Below are positions 1 to 12,400 of a DNA stretch of 64,000 nucleotides, piece after piece. The notes below the pieces were generated by a model that was not told the DNA's origin, made no database searches, and saw nothing but the letters and a program-made list of their open reading frames with translations. The DNA comes from Pomacea canaliculata (Eukaryota; Mollusca; Gastropoda; Architaenioglossa; Ampullariidae). The stretch is from assembly GCF_003073045.1 (NCBI RefSeq), contig NC_037592.1, positions 14,378,384 through 14,442,383 on the forward strand, read 5' to 3'. Every line of letters starts with the position of its first letter. Position 1 is the stretch's first letter. The position numbers and the translations under genes are program-made.

Positions 1-330
1 AAAAAATCTTTTAAAAACCAATATCTTCCATTCTGTGTATACCATCCCCTGACAGTGGCACCTTTTGCTTTGTTTTGTCTCTTGCTTCATATTACTATTT
101 GGATGGATGGGCAACTGATCTAACTATACAGAGGTGTTGGTTGCAAGATTATTTTTTTCGGGGAGGGTGTAAACATTATAAGCTCCCCTCTCAGGGTAGG
201 TGTGAGTGTCCAAATATTCAATATTATTATATAATGCATAAATATTAAAAAATAATAATTTTACATTTTGCAAATTCTTTGAAAAAGTGCTAATTTTCAT
301 GTTCTTTTCATGGATATACATTTCTTTTAG

Positions 331-477
331 GGCGCTCTACCATTTGATGATGACAATTTGCGGCAGCTTTTAGAAAAAGTAAAGAAAGGTGTATTTCACA
401 TTCCACATTTTGTACCACCAGACTGCCAAAATTTGTTGAGAGGCATGATAGAAGTTGATCCAGAGAAGAGGATGACA
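331..477 (+). CDS. BRSK: BRSK exon: end of kinase catalytic domain
   Basis: This exon of 49 codons lies between acceptor tttcttttag and donor gtgagt. It encodes kinase subdomains [20 protein letters not shown], then the [21 protein letters not shown] helix that closes the C-lobe. The invariant Arg of subdomain XI is present in the PEKRMT stretch. The preceding 330 bases are intron with no coding signal that I can see. The next exon (1299-1333) adds [12 protein letters not shown] and completes the domain. Confidence 0.95.
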
Positions 478-3400
478 GTGAGTATGTTTGAAGAAAAAGA
501 TTATGCATACAAGTGATGTTATGGTGGGTATAATCCTTCCATTATAATGCAAGTCAGTCTGCATTTTATTATTAATCTCTATGACCCAATGTCAGATTTT
601 TGGAGGACAATTAAGTAATTGGTTCAGTCTGTTTTTCAACAGTAAGAGCATATTATGTAGTTAAGGGATTGAGAAACATGATACCACAATTTCATTTGTT
701 TTTATATTTACAGTATGTGTCTATTGCCTTTGCAATGATATTTTGTCAAAAAAAGTTTTCGATATTTTTGACTAATTGAGGACTTAAAAACCTTAATTGT
801 GAATGATGCTATTATCATCATGTATGTACATCTCTCTTATGCATTTAATATTGTTAACTGCATTTTAATTTCAGTTTAGATCTGAGTCTGAAGTCCTAGT
901 ACGTGAGCAAAGCAAAAAATATCAGTAACAAAATATTGTTTAAAGTTGAACCGTTTCATCTTGAAGCAAAAATAAGTCTTTGTGGAATGCATTTGCAAAC
1001 TGCATATAATAAGCAGAATAGTTGTCTTAATGATGGATCAAGTTTTATGCGGATGAGAAATAAAGCAAAATTTTATTAAATTGCAGTCACAATGCTACAT
1101 ATTATTATACTCAAGAGAGAAAAGTCACTTATCTACATTATTATATACAAGAGAAAATGAAAAGAAAGGAGGTTGAGGGAGAGCTATAGGGAGAAGAGTG
1201 ATTGAGTGGGGTACTAAAGTTTAATCATGGTAAATACATATTTCCTGAATTTATGTGATGAGTGGGAAAGATGATTATTACTTACCTTTATATTGCAGTT
1301 AGAGGAGGTTATGCGCCACCCATGGGTTATAGCGTAAGTGTTACCTTTCTTACATCTTGAGTGAATGTTAATTAACTCTCTGTATACTTGTTAGTATAAC
1401 AAATGTTTTTTGTCTAAAATGTAAGGAATTTTTTTTTTCTTTTGTTGAATCAGTTGCCTTTGAAGTTTTGCCTGTGTAGCAAAGACACAGGAGAAGAACC
1501 AGAAAAAATTTGTTTAAAGAATTATTGTTGGCCTAATACTGTAGAGTATATATCATCATATCCTTTGATAAGACACCCTCTGACTTAAGGCTTACCTGTA
1601 TACATTAAAAATAGACTAGCAGTAAATCAAAACACCAGCAAGAATTTATCTGGAAATGGAAGTAATCTATTATTTTATTATGTTAATATATGTTGTACAT
1701 AATATTGAAAAATAGAAATAGATATGATCTTAAAGTATTTGTTCATAATTTACAGTAATCTTAATTATGGGATCAGAAGAGGAATCTTTATAGATAAGCG
1801 TTGTGTGGGCATGTGTATGGACTGAAATCAAATAGTGTTTATATGATGATGTATTCCTATTGGTAAGATCTGTAGGAAAGATGAAAAGTGAAAGATGGAT
1901 AAGGGTGACTGATGATAAAGTATTTTATGTGCATTTTCTTTTTACGTGTATCACTAACAATTTATGATCAGACATGAAATATATGATGGAATATCTCCCC
2001 TACATTCCTAGAAAATGACATTATTGCACAAAAAAGTCATGGACTCAATAACTGGCATCCCTCTGTAGTGCAGTTGTCAGGTACAAGACAGTCGCATATA
2101 ATTTTTCTGTCTCAGGGGCACAAAACATGAAGTAGAAATTGAATTACCCATGATGCAAATCGTCCAGGTACCATTTCATGTTGCGATTTTTAGCAGGTGC
2201 TAGCTTACTAGCTGTGATGTTTCATCTAAAAGCCAGAGTGCACTGTATTTTAGTGTTCCCTTTTTGGACATGTGAAGTCTGCAAGACACTTAGAGACCAG
2301 TCAAGCTTGTAACTTCTGTGTTTGTCTACCACTGGGTCTCAGCCTTTTATATCTGTGTTTGGTGCAAGTTTTACAATCTGCACAACAGAGGCTATTGGCT
2401 TGACTGGTCTGTAAGTGGGTTACAGGTTTGACAAATCTGAGCCTTGTTTTTCATTAAGCCTAATGTCTAGCCTATGCATATGTGTCTGGTCCTCATTGTG
2501 TCAGCCCATGATGTCACTTTTTGATTTGGTCTTTAGTGGGATTTTTTTGTTTGTTTTAGTTTTTACTTTCGTTACTTTTGTTTTGCTTCTTCATCAATTG
2601 TACTTATAGGGTTTCTTACTGGTTTTTATTGTCTTTAATTTTGAAAATATTTCAGTCATTTTATAAAGATTTTAGAAAACTCCAGTCTGCGTGAGAATGA
2701 GATATTGCAGCTAAGAAAGCGTGCCCCAGATCTTGTTTGGGCTGTCCGGTGGCCTAATGGTTGATGCCTGTCACCAATACAGTGAATGTTGGCTGTCCTG
2801 GGTTCAGCTCTCATCTCAGGCACATTGTTCTTTCTCTGCAAGTGGCATCTATTTACAGGGCTGGCTGCCTTGCCGTGATATATCCTTACTTGCTGGCTCG
2901 GCATAAAATACCAGTTCTCTCCCCCCTCCAAGATCTTGTTTATTCTCCCAGATTTATTAATTGCTCACCTTAAGACAACTTCCGAATTTCATGCTGCTCA
3001 CAAAGCACTTTTAACAAAACCCACCGAACATTTACTTTGGAACTTATAATATGATCACCAGAATAAAATAAGTAGAATGTTCACCATTATTTTAGCATCC
3101 TCTCAAACTGAAGCCATGTAAGTCTTAGACTTCAGACACCTGCACAGTGAGCAATGGAGGACCAGCTACTGATGTTAATTATTTGCCCTTGAAAAAAGAG
3201 AGTTTGAAATACAACCATGATGGAGTATCTTAGTAAAGGCCACATACATCTCCAGTAATTTTGCCAAGGAAATGAAATGGGCATGAATGTCCAAGAGTCC
3301 AAGAATTAGCAGATGTCTTCAACAGTATTTATGCATACTTTATTGAAAGTTTAATTGAAGGATCATAGTGGCCATGGAAGATGTTAGCCACAATTTTAAA

Positions 3401-6400
3401 TGCTAGCAATTAGTCCTTGTCAGATAGCTTTTAACCTTTTGAACAGACCAGCACTCAGCAGTATAACTTAGGCTTCTTGACAGTGGTTGACTCTTATATA
3501 GAACATTTCTTTTTAATATGAACATTAAAAAACACGAGATGACCTCCTAAAAAGTGATTTGGAACTTATTTTTGCATCTCTAGCACAAAAACATATTACA
3601 AGTCACTCTACAGCTCTACAGAGTTCAGAGGCTTAATAACTGTCTTACACAGATTTTGTTTATCCTAAAAAGTATTAAGACCATCTACAATAACATATTT
3701 AAGAATGGAGAAATAAGTATTTCAACAAACTACTTTATATCTCTTTTTTTATTAAAATCTATGGACTTGCTGGTGTTCCTGTTGCTACCTCTAAGCTCTG
3801 TCTGGGCATATGATCTCTTGTTACTCATGATTTTTTTTTTATTCTGATTTTCTTATATTAGATATCAAATGATTTGATAGTTAATATTTTATGCTAATCA
3901 TATCTTCTCTCCAATAATATTTAATGGGGTGGATACCATTGTCAGAGAGATTTTGTTTTCATCATGACTTGAATGTCTTTCATTTTATTGTCCCTTAAAA
4001 ATTGAAAAGATTATTTTATTGATCATTGAAGGGCTTTGCATTCTCAGAGGTACTTTTTATTTTTAATAGTTTTTACATAGCCAGTTATCCAAGTTTCATT
4101 TAGTGGTGTCAGCTGCAGTTTTTTGGTAACTGATTTTGATGATGATATCAGTGTGGAACCAACAGCTAGTTCCTAGAAGTTGACATGTAACCACCAGGTT
4201 ATATTGAAGGTGATATTGACACAGGCATGTTGGTGAGGCCAAGCTACTCCTGTGTCCTTTTTTAGCCTTATATGGATCATGCTAGGGTGTGCATCATACT
4301 AGAAATAATATTCTGCAATAATTTTCATTTGTGATGATAAGGCAAGATATTTTTCAATTAAGAAAGTAGTAAATTAACTGTTTTAGAACTGCACACTAAC
4401 TACACACAAGTAAAAATAAAGGCAAGCCAGTTAAGAATTGGTCATAATCTGTACAAAACTTCACATAAACATAACTTGTAGTTGTATCAGTATCAACCCC
4501 CATCCCTTTCCTCCCAGATTAAAAAGAAAAAAAAAACAACACTATATAGTCTCTGGTCAATATATTTTATCTGGGTGAATCTCTGATTGGATGTAGAGAA
4601 ACTTCCAGACAAACTTAAACTCTCATCATTTAAAGACCTTTTCTTATTTAGAAAAGAGAACAAGAAAGTTGTTCTTACCATTTCGCAAAGTGCTCATGAT
4701 AAAAATGTACACCTCATATTCATCATCAATGTTATCAGGTTAGATATATATACATTTACAGGGTTGAACGCTGCAGATATAGCCAAGAATTTTTGTGTAC
4801 TTTTACTGAATTAGTAGTAGTTGTTGTGAAAAAATGTCCCCATATAGCTTGTTGTATGATAAATTTTTAATGGTTTGATTATTTTTGAAAACTAATGCAG
4901 GTTTTTTGCAGTTTGAAAATAATGCTCCAGAGTGGTTTTGTTCTTTAAAATGTTAGCTTGTTGGCAATTTTCCTCATGTGCTTGTTGGTTTTTGTGTTTT
5001 TCTAGGGATATCCTGGGTCAGATAGAGTTAGAGTTGCCTATCACACAAATAGTCCAGGTGATGTTGCAATCCAGTTTTTGTCCTTGCTTTCTTTTGCATG
5101 CTTTCTCACACCTTTTCATGATCCCCATAATGTCTCTAGTATTCTGGAATATGTGTTTGCATGTTACCTGAGAAGTATCTTTTAAAATGCCAGGAGCAAA
5201 ATTTGGCTAAAGTTAGTGATCTATGCATGGGCCTATTATAGTGTGTGTGTGAGAGAGAGAGAGTGAGAACAGAGCTGATAAGCAGTGAGCCTCCATTATT
5301 ATTAAAGAGCTGACATATGAACAAAGCTTATTTTATGCTGAAGTAAAAATTGATGAGGTGTGCATGTCCCTCAAAAGCACTTTTTTATTACTTTGATAGA
5401 GCCTATGTCTTAGATAATGAATCCTTTCAAAGAAAATTATTGTTACCACAGTAACATAGTAAAAGCAAAAGAGCAAATTTAAGTAATTTTTGTAATTTTT
5501 CATCATATAATAAATAGTTACTAAACAAAGTCATATTTTTATATTAATCTTTATTTTATTTGCCTAAAAGTTAACATAGTAAGAAATTGTTTTGACACTT
5601 TTGTAAATTTCCACAAAATACAATCAACAAAAAATTTCATTCTCTTTGTCTTTGTGCTTGTTCATTGTTTTACACTCCAACATTGCTGATGTCCACATTG
5701 ATATTTCACATTTTGTGGGCATTTATTCTCATCAGCAGTGTCTGCTGATTTTCTTTAACAATTTATTCATATTGTTTATGTGTTACAACTATTATTTTAT
5801 TGTTGAGTGATTATAATTTATTGTAGTTTATAAATCAGCATGGTTTTTCAGTGTGCCAACCTTTCTGTACTTATTTTTCATCACTGTAAAGTAATGAATT
5901 GCTTTAATTTGTAGCAAAATGATCAAAGTTGGCTTTTTTCCCAAGTTGTCTCCTTCATAAATAGTCACATATATTTTCAGGCATTTACAGTTAGAGTAAG
6001 TTGATCATGTTGCTCCTAATGAGTACAGACAATCTGCCATAAATACTATTGTCACATATATATAACTGTAATAGAAAAGTCAAATTTTGACAGTTATGTG
6101 TTTATTAGTCCACATTAATTGTTTTGATTATCTGAAAAATGGTTGTAAACAATTTTGTTATACAGACATCTGTGATACCTAGCGTGGAAGACTTGGATCC
6201 CGATGTTCTGTCCACACTCAATTCCTTACAGTGTTTCAAAGACAAAGAGAAGTTAATCTCTGAACTTCTCAATACCAAGTGAGTACTGTCTAATCTCATA
6301 CCAGCCAAAACATTGTTGTTTATATTGTGGGTTTTAATAAAAATGAATGCAGAATTTGTGAAGCACATACTCACATTTATAAGGAGCATGTTCTTAGCAC

Positions 6401-9400
6401 CTAAGAACAAGAACGAGACATGGACAGCATATGAGGGACAGGAAAACAAGCGAATAACACACGAACTTAGAAAGAATAAACAACAGCACTAATGCTGAAT
6501 GAAAACAAATACAGAAAGCATAAAGAGGAACCAATTAACAAGAACTGAGAGCATCGTGATAAAGACGAGCAGGGAAAGGTGCGAAAAAGGACTAGCATGG
6601 TGGGAAAGGTTGTTAGGAGTAAGGTTATGGAAGAGGTGCGTTTTGACTGAAATGCAAGTTTCAACACCTGGGTTGCATCATTCATTCAGCATTAAGAAGT
6701 TCAGGGGAAAAAATGGACTTTAGTGATGTTATTGTGGCGACCTTGCAGCTGGTACATGGATTCTGGAGTTTTCTTATTTTTACTAAGGTTAGCGCAGGAG
6801 AGTGTGGACACTAGGACCTCTTGTGACAAAGGAAAAAGAAAAAAGCAGCTTGTGGTAGATTTATTTCAGATTTGTATGTAGAATGTTAAAAACATAAAAT
6901 TCAGTGAAAACACATGAACTGTATTAAGAAAGAAAAAAGAAAAACATAATGCATCCTTAATAAAATAAAAATATAATAAAAACAATAGAAAAAGAGAAGA
7001 AATCTTTAGGGGTGTCATTTGGGCATATCATTTCAACAGGTTTTTTGAAAGTCTTTTAAAAAGGTATGGGGTTTACACATGGGGGATTTTCACAAAATAT
7101 GATATCACTCTGAGTTTATGGCCAAAATATTGGCCATGTGACAGCCTAGCTTTATCAATATCATGTCTGGGAAAGGATTTTGCAATTATTTATTCATAAA
7201 TATTTATAACTTATAATTGAGAAAATAAGTTTACTTCTTGCATTCTAAATTACTGTTTTAGAGCCAGTTTCATGAGAACATAAAATATATTATAAAGTAT
7301 AGATTAAAATTTAAACTTCTAACTCGTTTACTTTTTGTCTGTGTGTAGACACAACACAGAGAAGGTGGTGTATTTTTTGTTATTGGACCGCAAACTCAGG
7401 AACCCAAGTGTAGAGGATGAGACAGAGATAAGACACAGATCAGAATCAGGTGACAGAGGTGACACTTCTATTTCTCAATTTTTTTAAAAATATTATTTTA
7501 GTTATTTATTGCAAAGTGTATGAAATTAGTATTGATCAAGCAAAATCTATTTTTAAATTAAAACTTAAACATTAAATAATCCGTCCATGTTTGATTCATT
7601 TTCTAGTTTGGGGTAAAAGGTTCTGCTAAAGAAGTCAAGGACCCAATGCATCCTGGTTTACTTTATATGAGACAGTTTGTTTTGGTTGTTGCAGCTGATC
7701 CACCAAGGAAAAGAGTCGATTCAGTACAGTTCAATGGACAAGCAAGGTGAGTGTTCCAAAGACAGCTTTTCTTTAAGGGAAGCGGGGGGAGGAAATATAT
7801 GGAGAGAACATTTGTATAATATGCATATCAGTTCGTGCAGTATATGCTGGATAGTCTCCTAACATTTTATAATCAATAAAATATTTTATGGCTGTTATTT
7901 TCTATTGTTGAGAATGGAAAAATATTATTTTTTTATTTTAATGGTGGTCTGGGGTGCATCTAGCCATCAAAGATGGCATTTATGCCTTTTGTGTGATTAA
8001 GGGTGGTTAGAACTTATCAAAATGCTGTAAGCCAAAATTAGTTGGTATCAAGCAGATGCCTGAACTTTTCACAGGACTGAACATAGAAAGATGTCAGTAG
8101 GGTTTTTTTATACACAGAATAAGTACTGAGTCCTTTAGGTTGCCAAGTCACTGGTCCTGATAGACAATGGGAGTTGATAGTGCAGGTTTTTCGCCTCTGT
8201 CTGAAGGTAGAGTGTTTTTGGAAAGCCTTTTGTAAGCTCTAATGGTGTAAAGTAAATTTTGAGTCCTCTAAACTCCAGAGATAAGCTGCCACATCATACC
8301 AGATACATGTACTATTGCAAGTCTCATAAAAGCAAAGTGCATGTTTGAAGAGATCTTTCAAAGGTGGGATATACCTGTAATAATTCAGGTCTTTCATGAA
8401 GGCAAAGTGGAGTCAAGTGAACTTTCCAAAATCAGATTTCTGTATTAATTCAGTGCTTTCATAAAAAAGAAGTGCTGTAATGAAAACTTTTGAAAAACAG
8501 ATTTCTTGTACTGTAATGCAGGTGCATGTATTTTATAAAAGTGAAGTGGAGTGGCATAAAGCATTGTGAAAACTAGGGAAACTGTGTCCTGATAAAAAGA
8601 GAAAATGAAATAGTGTTTCAGTTGAAAGAAACAATTAAATGTGCAACTTAACCATCACTGATAATTTGGTGCAATCCATTCTCCCAAAGCATGAATGAAA
8701 CTTGCTGCCCAAAGTAACAGCATATTGTGTGTTGTTATGTCTCATTTATCATGAGCTAACTATCTATTTCGCCTCTTTACACTGCTGCTGATGCCAGGCT
8801 TTCTTTGGGTAACATCAGTGAGGGATCACCAGTAGCTTCCAGAAGAGCTTTAGCTGTGCAGCAAGTGTGAGTGAAGAGCTGTTAAGGGTTTCTTTATGAT
8901 GCAGGACAGAAAGAAAAAGACAGGACATTCTGAACGCTCTCATAGATTTTCTTTGCCCATATTTGTCTGCATATGTCTTTACACAAATGGTTTATGTCCA
9001 CTTACATACAAGTATGCATGCTCAGAATGATGTTGTTTATGGTGCTTTGTGTTGTCAGTATTTTTTTTTAATAAGGCAGTGTTTGCACTTATTTGTATTG
9101 CTCTTCTTTGTTCCATTTTTTTGTGCACTTTATCTCCTTTAAGAACTTTTTTCTTTTTGGATCAAGACATTAACCTTTAGTGGCTAGGTCATGATATTAA
9201 TCATCATTAATACTAATTGTGTAATGACTTTTAACAGTATGATTTGTGGACCAAAAGAATAATTGTCAATGGCTAAGATTACAGTTGAACCTCAGTATTT
9301 AAAGTCCTGTTTTTATTTTAAGTGTTGTGATTGTTTTATATTTGCTTTTTTATATTATTCTGACATCATTGGTGATAGAAACATATGTGTTATAATGTGT

Positions 9401-12400
9401 ACAAGATTTTTTCCAGAAAAGATGATAGGGTAATATGAATATATCAGAACAATGTAGGAATGTTTGAAACAGGACTTGTGCTGTCAATATATTTATTATC
9501 AAACCCATTTTTGTGAACAAGGTATATTATTTTGAATATCAAGGTTCAACAATATATACTGAAATATGACCTGTTACTGTCATTAGTAATTTGTCTTCTA
9601 TGTGTTTCAGCTTAATGTTTTAAACTTTACATAACTTTAATATGAATCTCTCTTTTTTTTGGCAGTTTAGTTATTTTAATATTGGTTTTTTTTCTTAATT
9701 ATTCTTTATTGTTTTATAGCTCTGGGTAATATTCAGAGACTATATTGCTTAAAACAAATTTTATAACTTGCTTGTTCTGTATAATTGTCATTGCCCATAT
9801 TTTAAATGTATAGCTTATTAATCACCATATTTATCCAACATGGCCATTGACAATATGTACCCTTTATAATCATCATACCCACAAAATGTATATGTAGAGG
9901 TAGATATGAATGTGTGTGTACACGTGTGTGTATGTGTGAGAATGAGAGAGTAAGAGTTCATGTACGCTTTTCCTGGATGTGAAGGTGAGGAGAGAAAAGT
10001 ATATTTTGATGCACATTCAAACTCACTCTCTCAAGCATTGACATGCACACGTGTGTATGCACACACACGACACAGACATTCCCAGCCATAAATTCACTCC
10101 CACTTTTTCATTATTTCTCCTCCTCTTGTGACATGCATCAGCTTTTATACAAAAAAATAGGATGTTGTCTTATGAAATGAGAGAAGTTTTAATTAGTATT
10201 TTTTAAAAAAAAGTCTTTTACAAACTTCAGTGTCATTAGCAGATGATCTCTGAGACTGACCTATTTATTGTGATATGCAGTTGTACTCTTATTTATTTTT
10301 TGATAGTCGGCGGAAGGCCAGCCTGAGCAACAGTCCAAGCTCCTCACCTGTTTCCAGCCCAAAACTGTCACACCGTGGGGGCAGTAGCAGTGCCCCATCT
10401 CATAGCCCATCAGCCACACCACCCAGTTCCCCAGGGCTGATGACCAGTACACCCTGGAAGTCACGTCTCCATACGATCAAGAACAGCTTCCTTGGCTCTC
10501 CACGCTTCCATCGTCGAAAGATGCAAGGTATACCTTATCCCAATGCTGCCTGCGCTGGGGAGTGCGACTGTGATCTGGACTCTTTGGCAGGTGACTTCAC
10601 TGGCTGGCACCCTTACTTTCAAGGTGCAGCATGTTCTCTTCTGGAACAAAATGTTGCATCCAAGACCTGAACACAATACCCTGATGATGTATCATTTGAT
10701 ACACAGCTTTCTTGATCTTATCCTGGCATGATTGCCTGTCACTTTGTCCTTTCTGCTTTAAATTGTTTAGAGATACTCTGTCATTGAGACTGACTTTTAA
10801 AGATATTTGAATTATTCAGAATGCCGCTTATGAAGGTTTTATGGCATGGCAAAACCCTTAGTTTTATTAAGGATATAATTTTGAAAAAGGTAAAAAAAGA
10901 GAAATATGGGCATATTTTAAGTCTGAGGTGTTTTCCAAAACAAGTTGCATTGTCATTTTCACGAAAATGTGCAATGCTGTCATTGAATTTCCTGTGACAA
11001 AAGTGCATCTTGCTGGAAAATTTTCTGTATGACCTGTACCGTTTTGCATGTGTTTTTGTGAGGTTTCTTTTGTTCATTTTTCTTCAAGTTGGGGACTTTT
11101 GCAGTCCACATGTGCAAGGCTTGTTGATAATGTTTTTTAAAAACTTTGTTTGCTAAATCAGAACATTAGTGTCAACATTGGGTTAGAAATCTAAGCATAA
11201 TACTGAAACAAGGTCTAAAACATTTATTTTGCTTTTATTTTTCTATCCTTTTTTATATTTGTCAGAATGCTAAGTTCATTTGTTTCCAATTACATCTGTC
11301 CTAAGGAGTTAACTGTCTAAAAAAAAAAAAACTAAGACCATTGGATCAATGATGTCACAAGAAACCTTGTTGAAATTAACGTCTGGGGACATAATTTTAA
11401 GTAATAATGATACACAAATATATTTTTTTAGGTATGTTAAAGTGAAAGAAAAAGAATGCTCTGAAAATGTGATACATAGCCCAAAATAATCACATAAAAA
11501 GCTATGATAGAATGAGAGCATGTTATATAATCACTGGTTCGATGTTACTCAGTGTCTGTGCATTAATCATTCATAAACACATCATATCAAGAGCAAGAGT
11601 ATTGTAATTGGCAATCCTGATTCACTGTCCAAGGCATTAATTACCTGCTGTGAATGTTTATTATCAAAACAGTAGAATATACTTCATGGATATGTGCTTG
11701 CTTTTGAAAATTTAATTTGCTTACTTCATTGTGTACTTGTGTGCATGTATGCATGCATACATGCGTTCCTGCTTGTATTTGTGGATGATGTCCTGTTTTA
11801 TTTACATGAAAATATCCTTCCTAGAAGATGAAGTTTCATTTACCTTTCATCTTGGTTTTTGTTTTACTATTTCTTTGCTTTATTTTGTTGTCATTGAAGT
11901 ACATTTATTTTGATTCCTGTGACAAATACCATTTCATTTGTAATTTACATTTGCTTAGCTTATTTTCCCTGGTGCAGCACAATTAATGAAACTATAAAGA
12001 AATACCAAACTTTAACAGATACCTACCCTAGATTTGACTTTTCCGTCATTTTCTTGCAGTCCCTACCACTGACGAGATCCATATGACCCCAGATTCTTCT
12101 CCAGAGTAAGTGTTTATTAGACTTGCCTTTCATTATTATTGCATGATAATAATTGGCCCACTGCCCAGGGAAGGAAGAGCTCTAGCCAGATTGACCACCT
12201 GCCTGAGTCAAATCAACACTGCCATGTGCCATATCATGCCATGTGGCATAAGACTATATTGTTCCAATAACAAAAGTAAGATCAACCCAAGCCCAAAAAA
12301 CCAAATTGATTATCAATGACATGTAACGGGCCTGACTTGGGAGTGGTTTGTATTTAGGGTTAGAATATTTAATGTGCTCTGGACTAAAAGTCAGCAGTGA

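Noticed and set aside
2739..2820. Possible tRNA gene (A and B boxes)
   Set aside because: The acceptor stem does not close, the block continues into a SINE body, and it is flanked by a target duplication; it is a SINE head.
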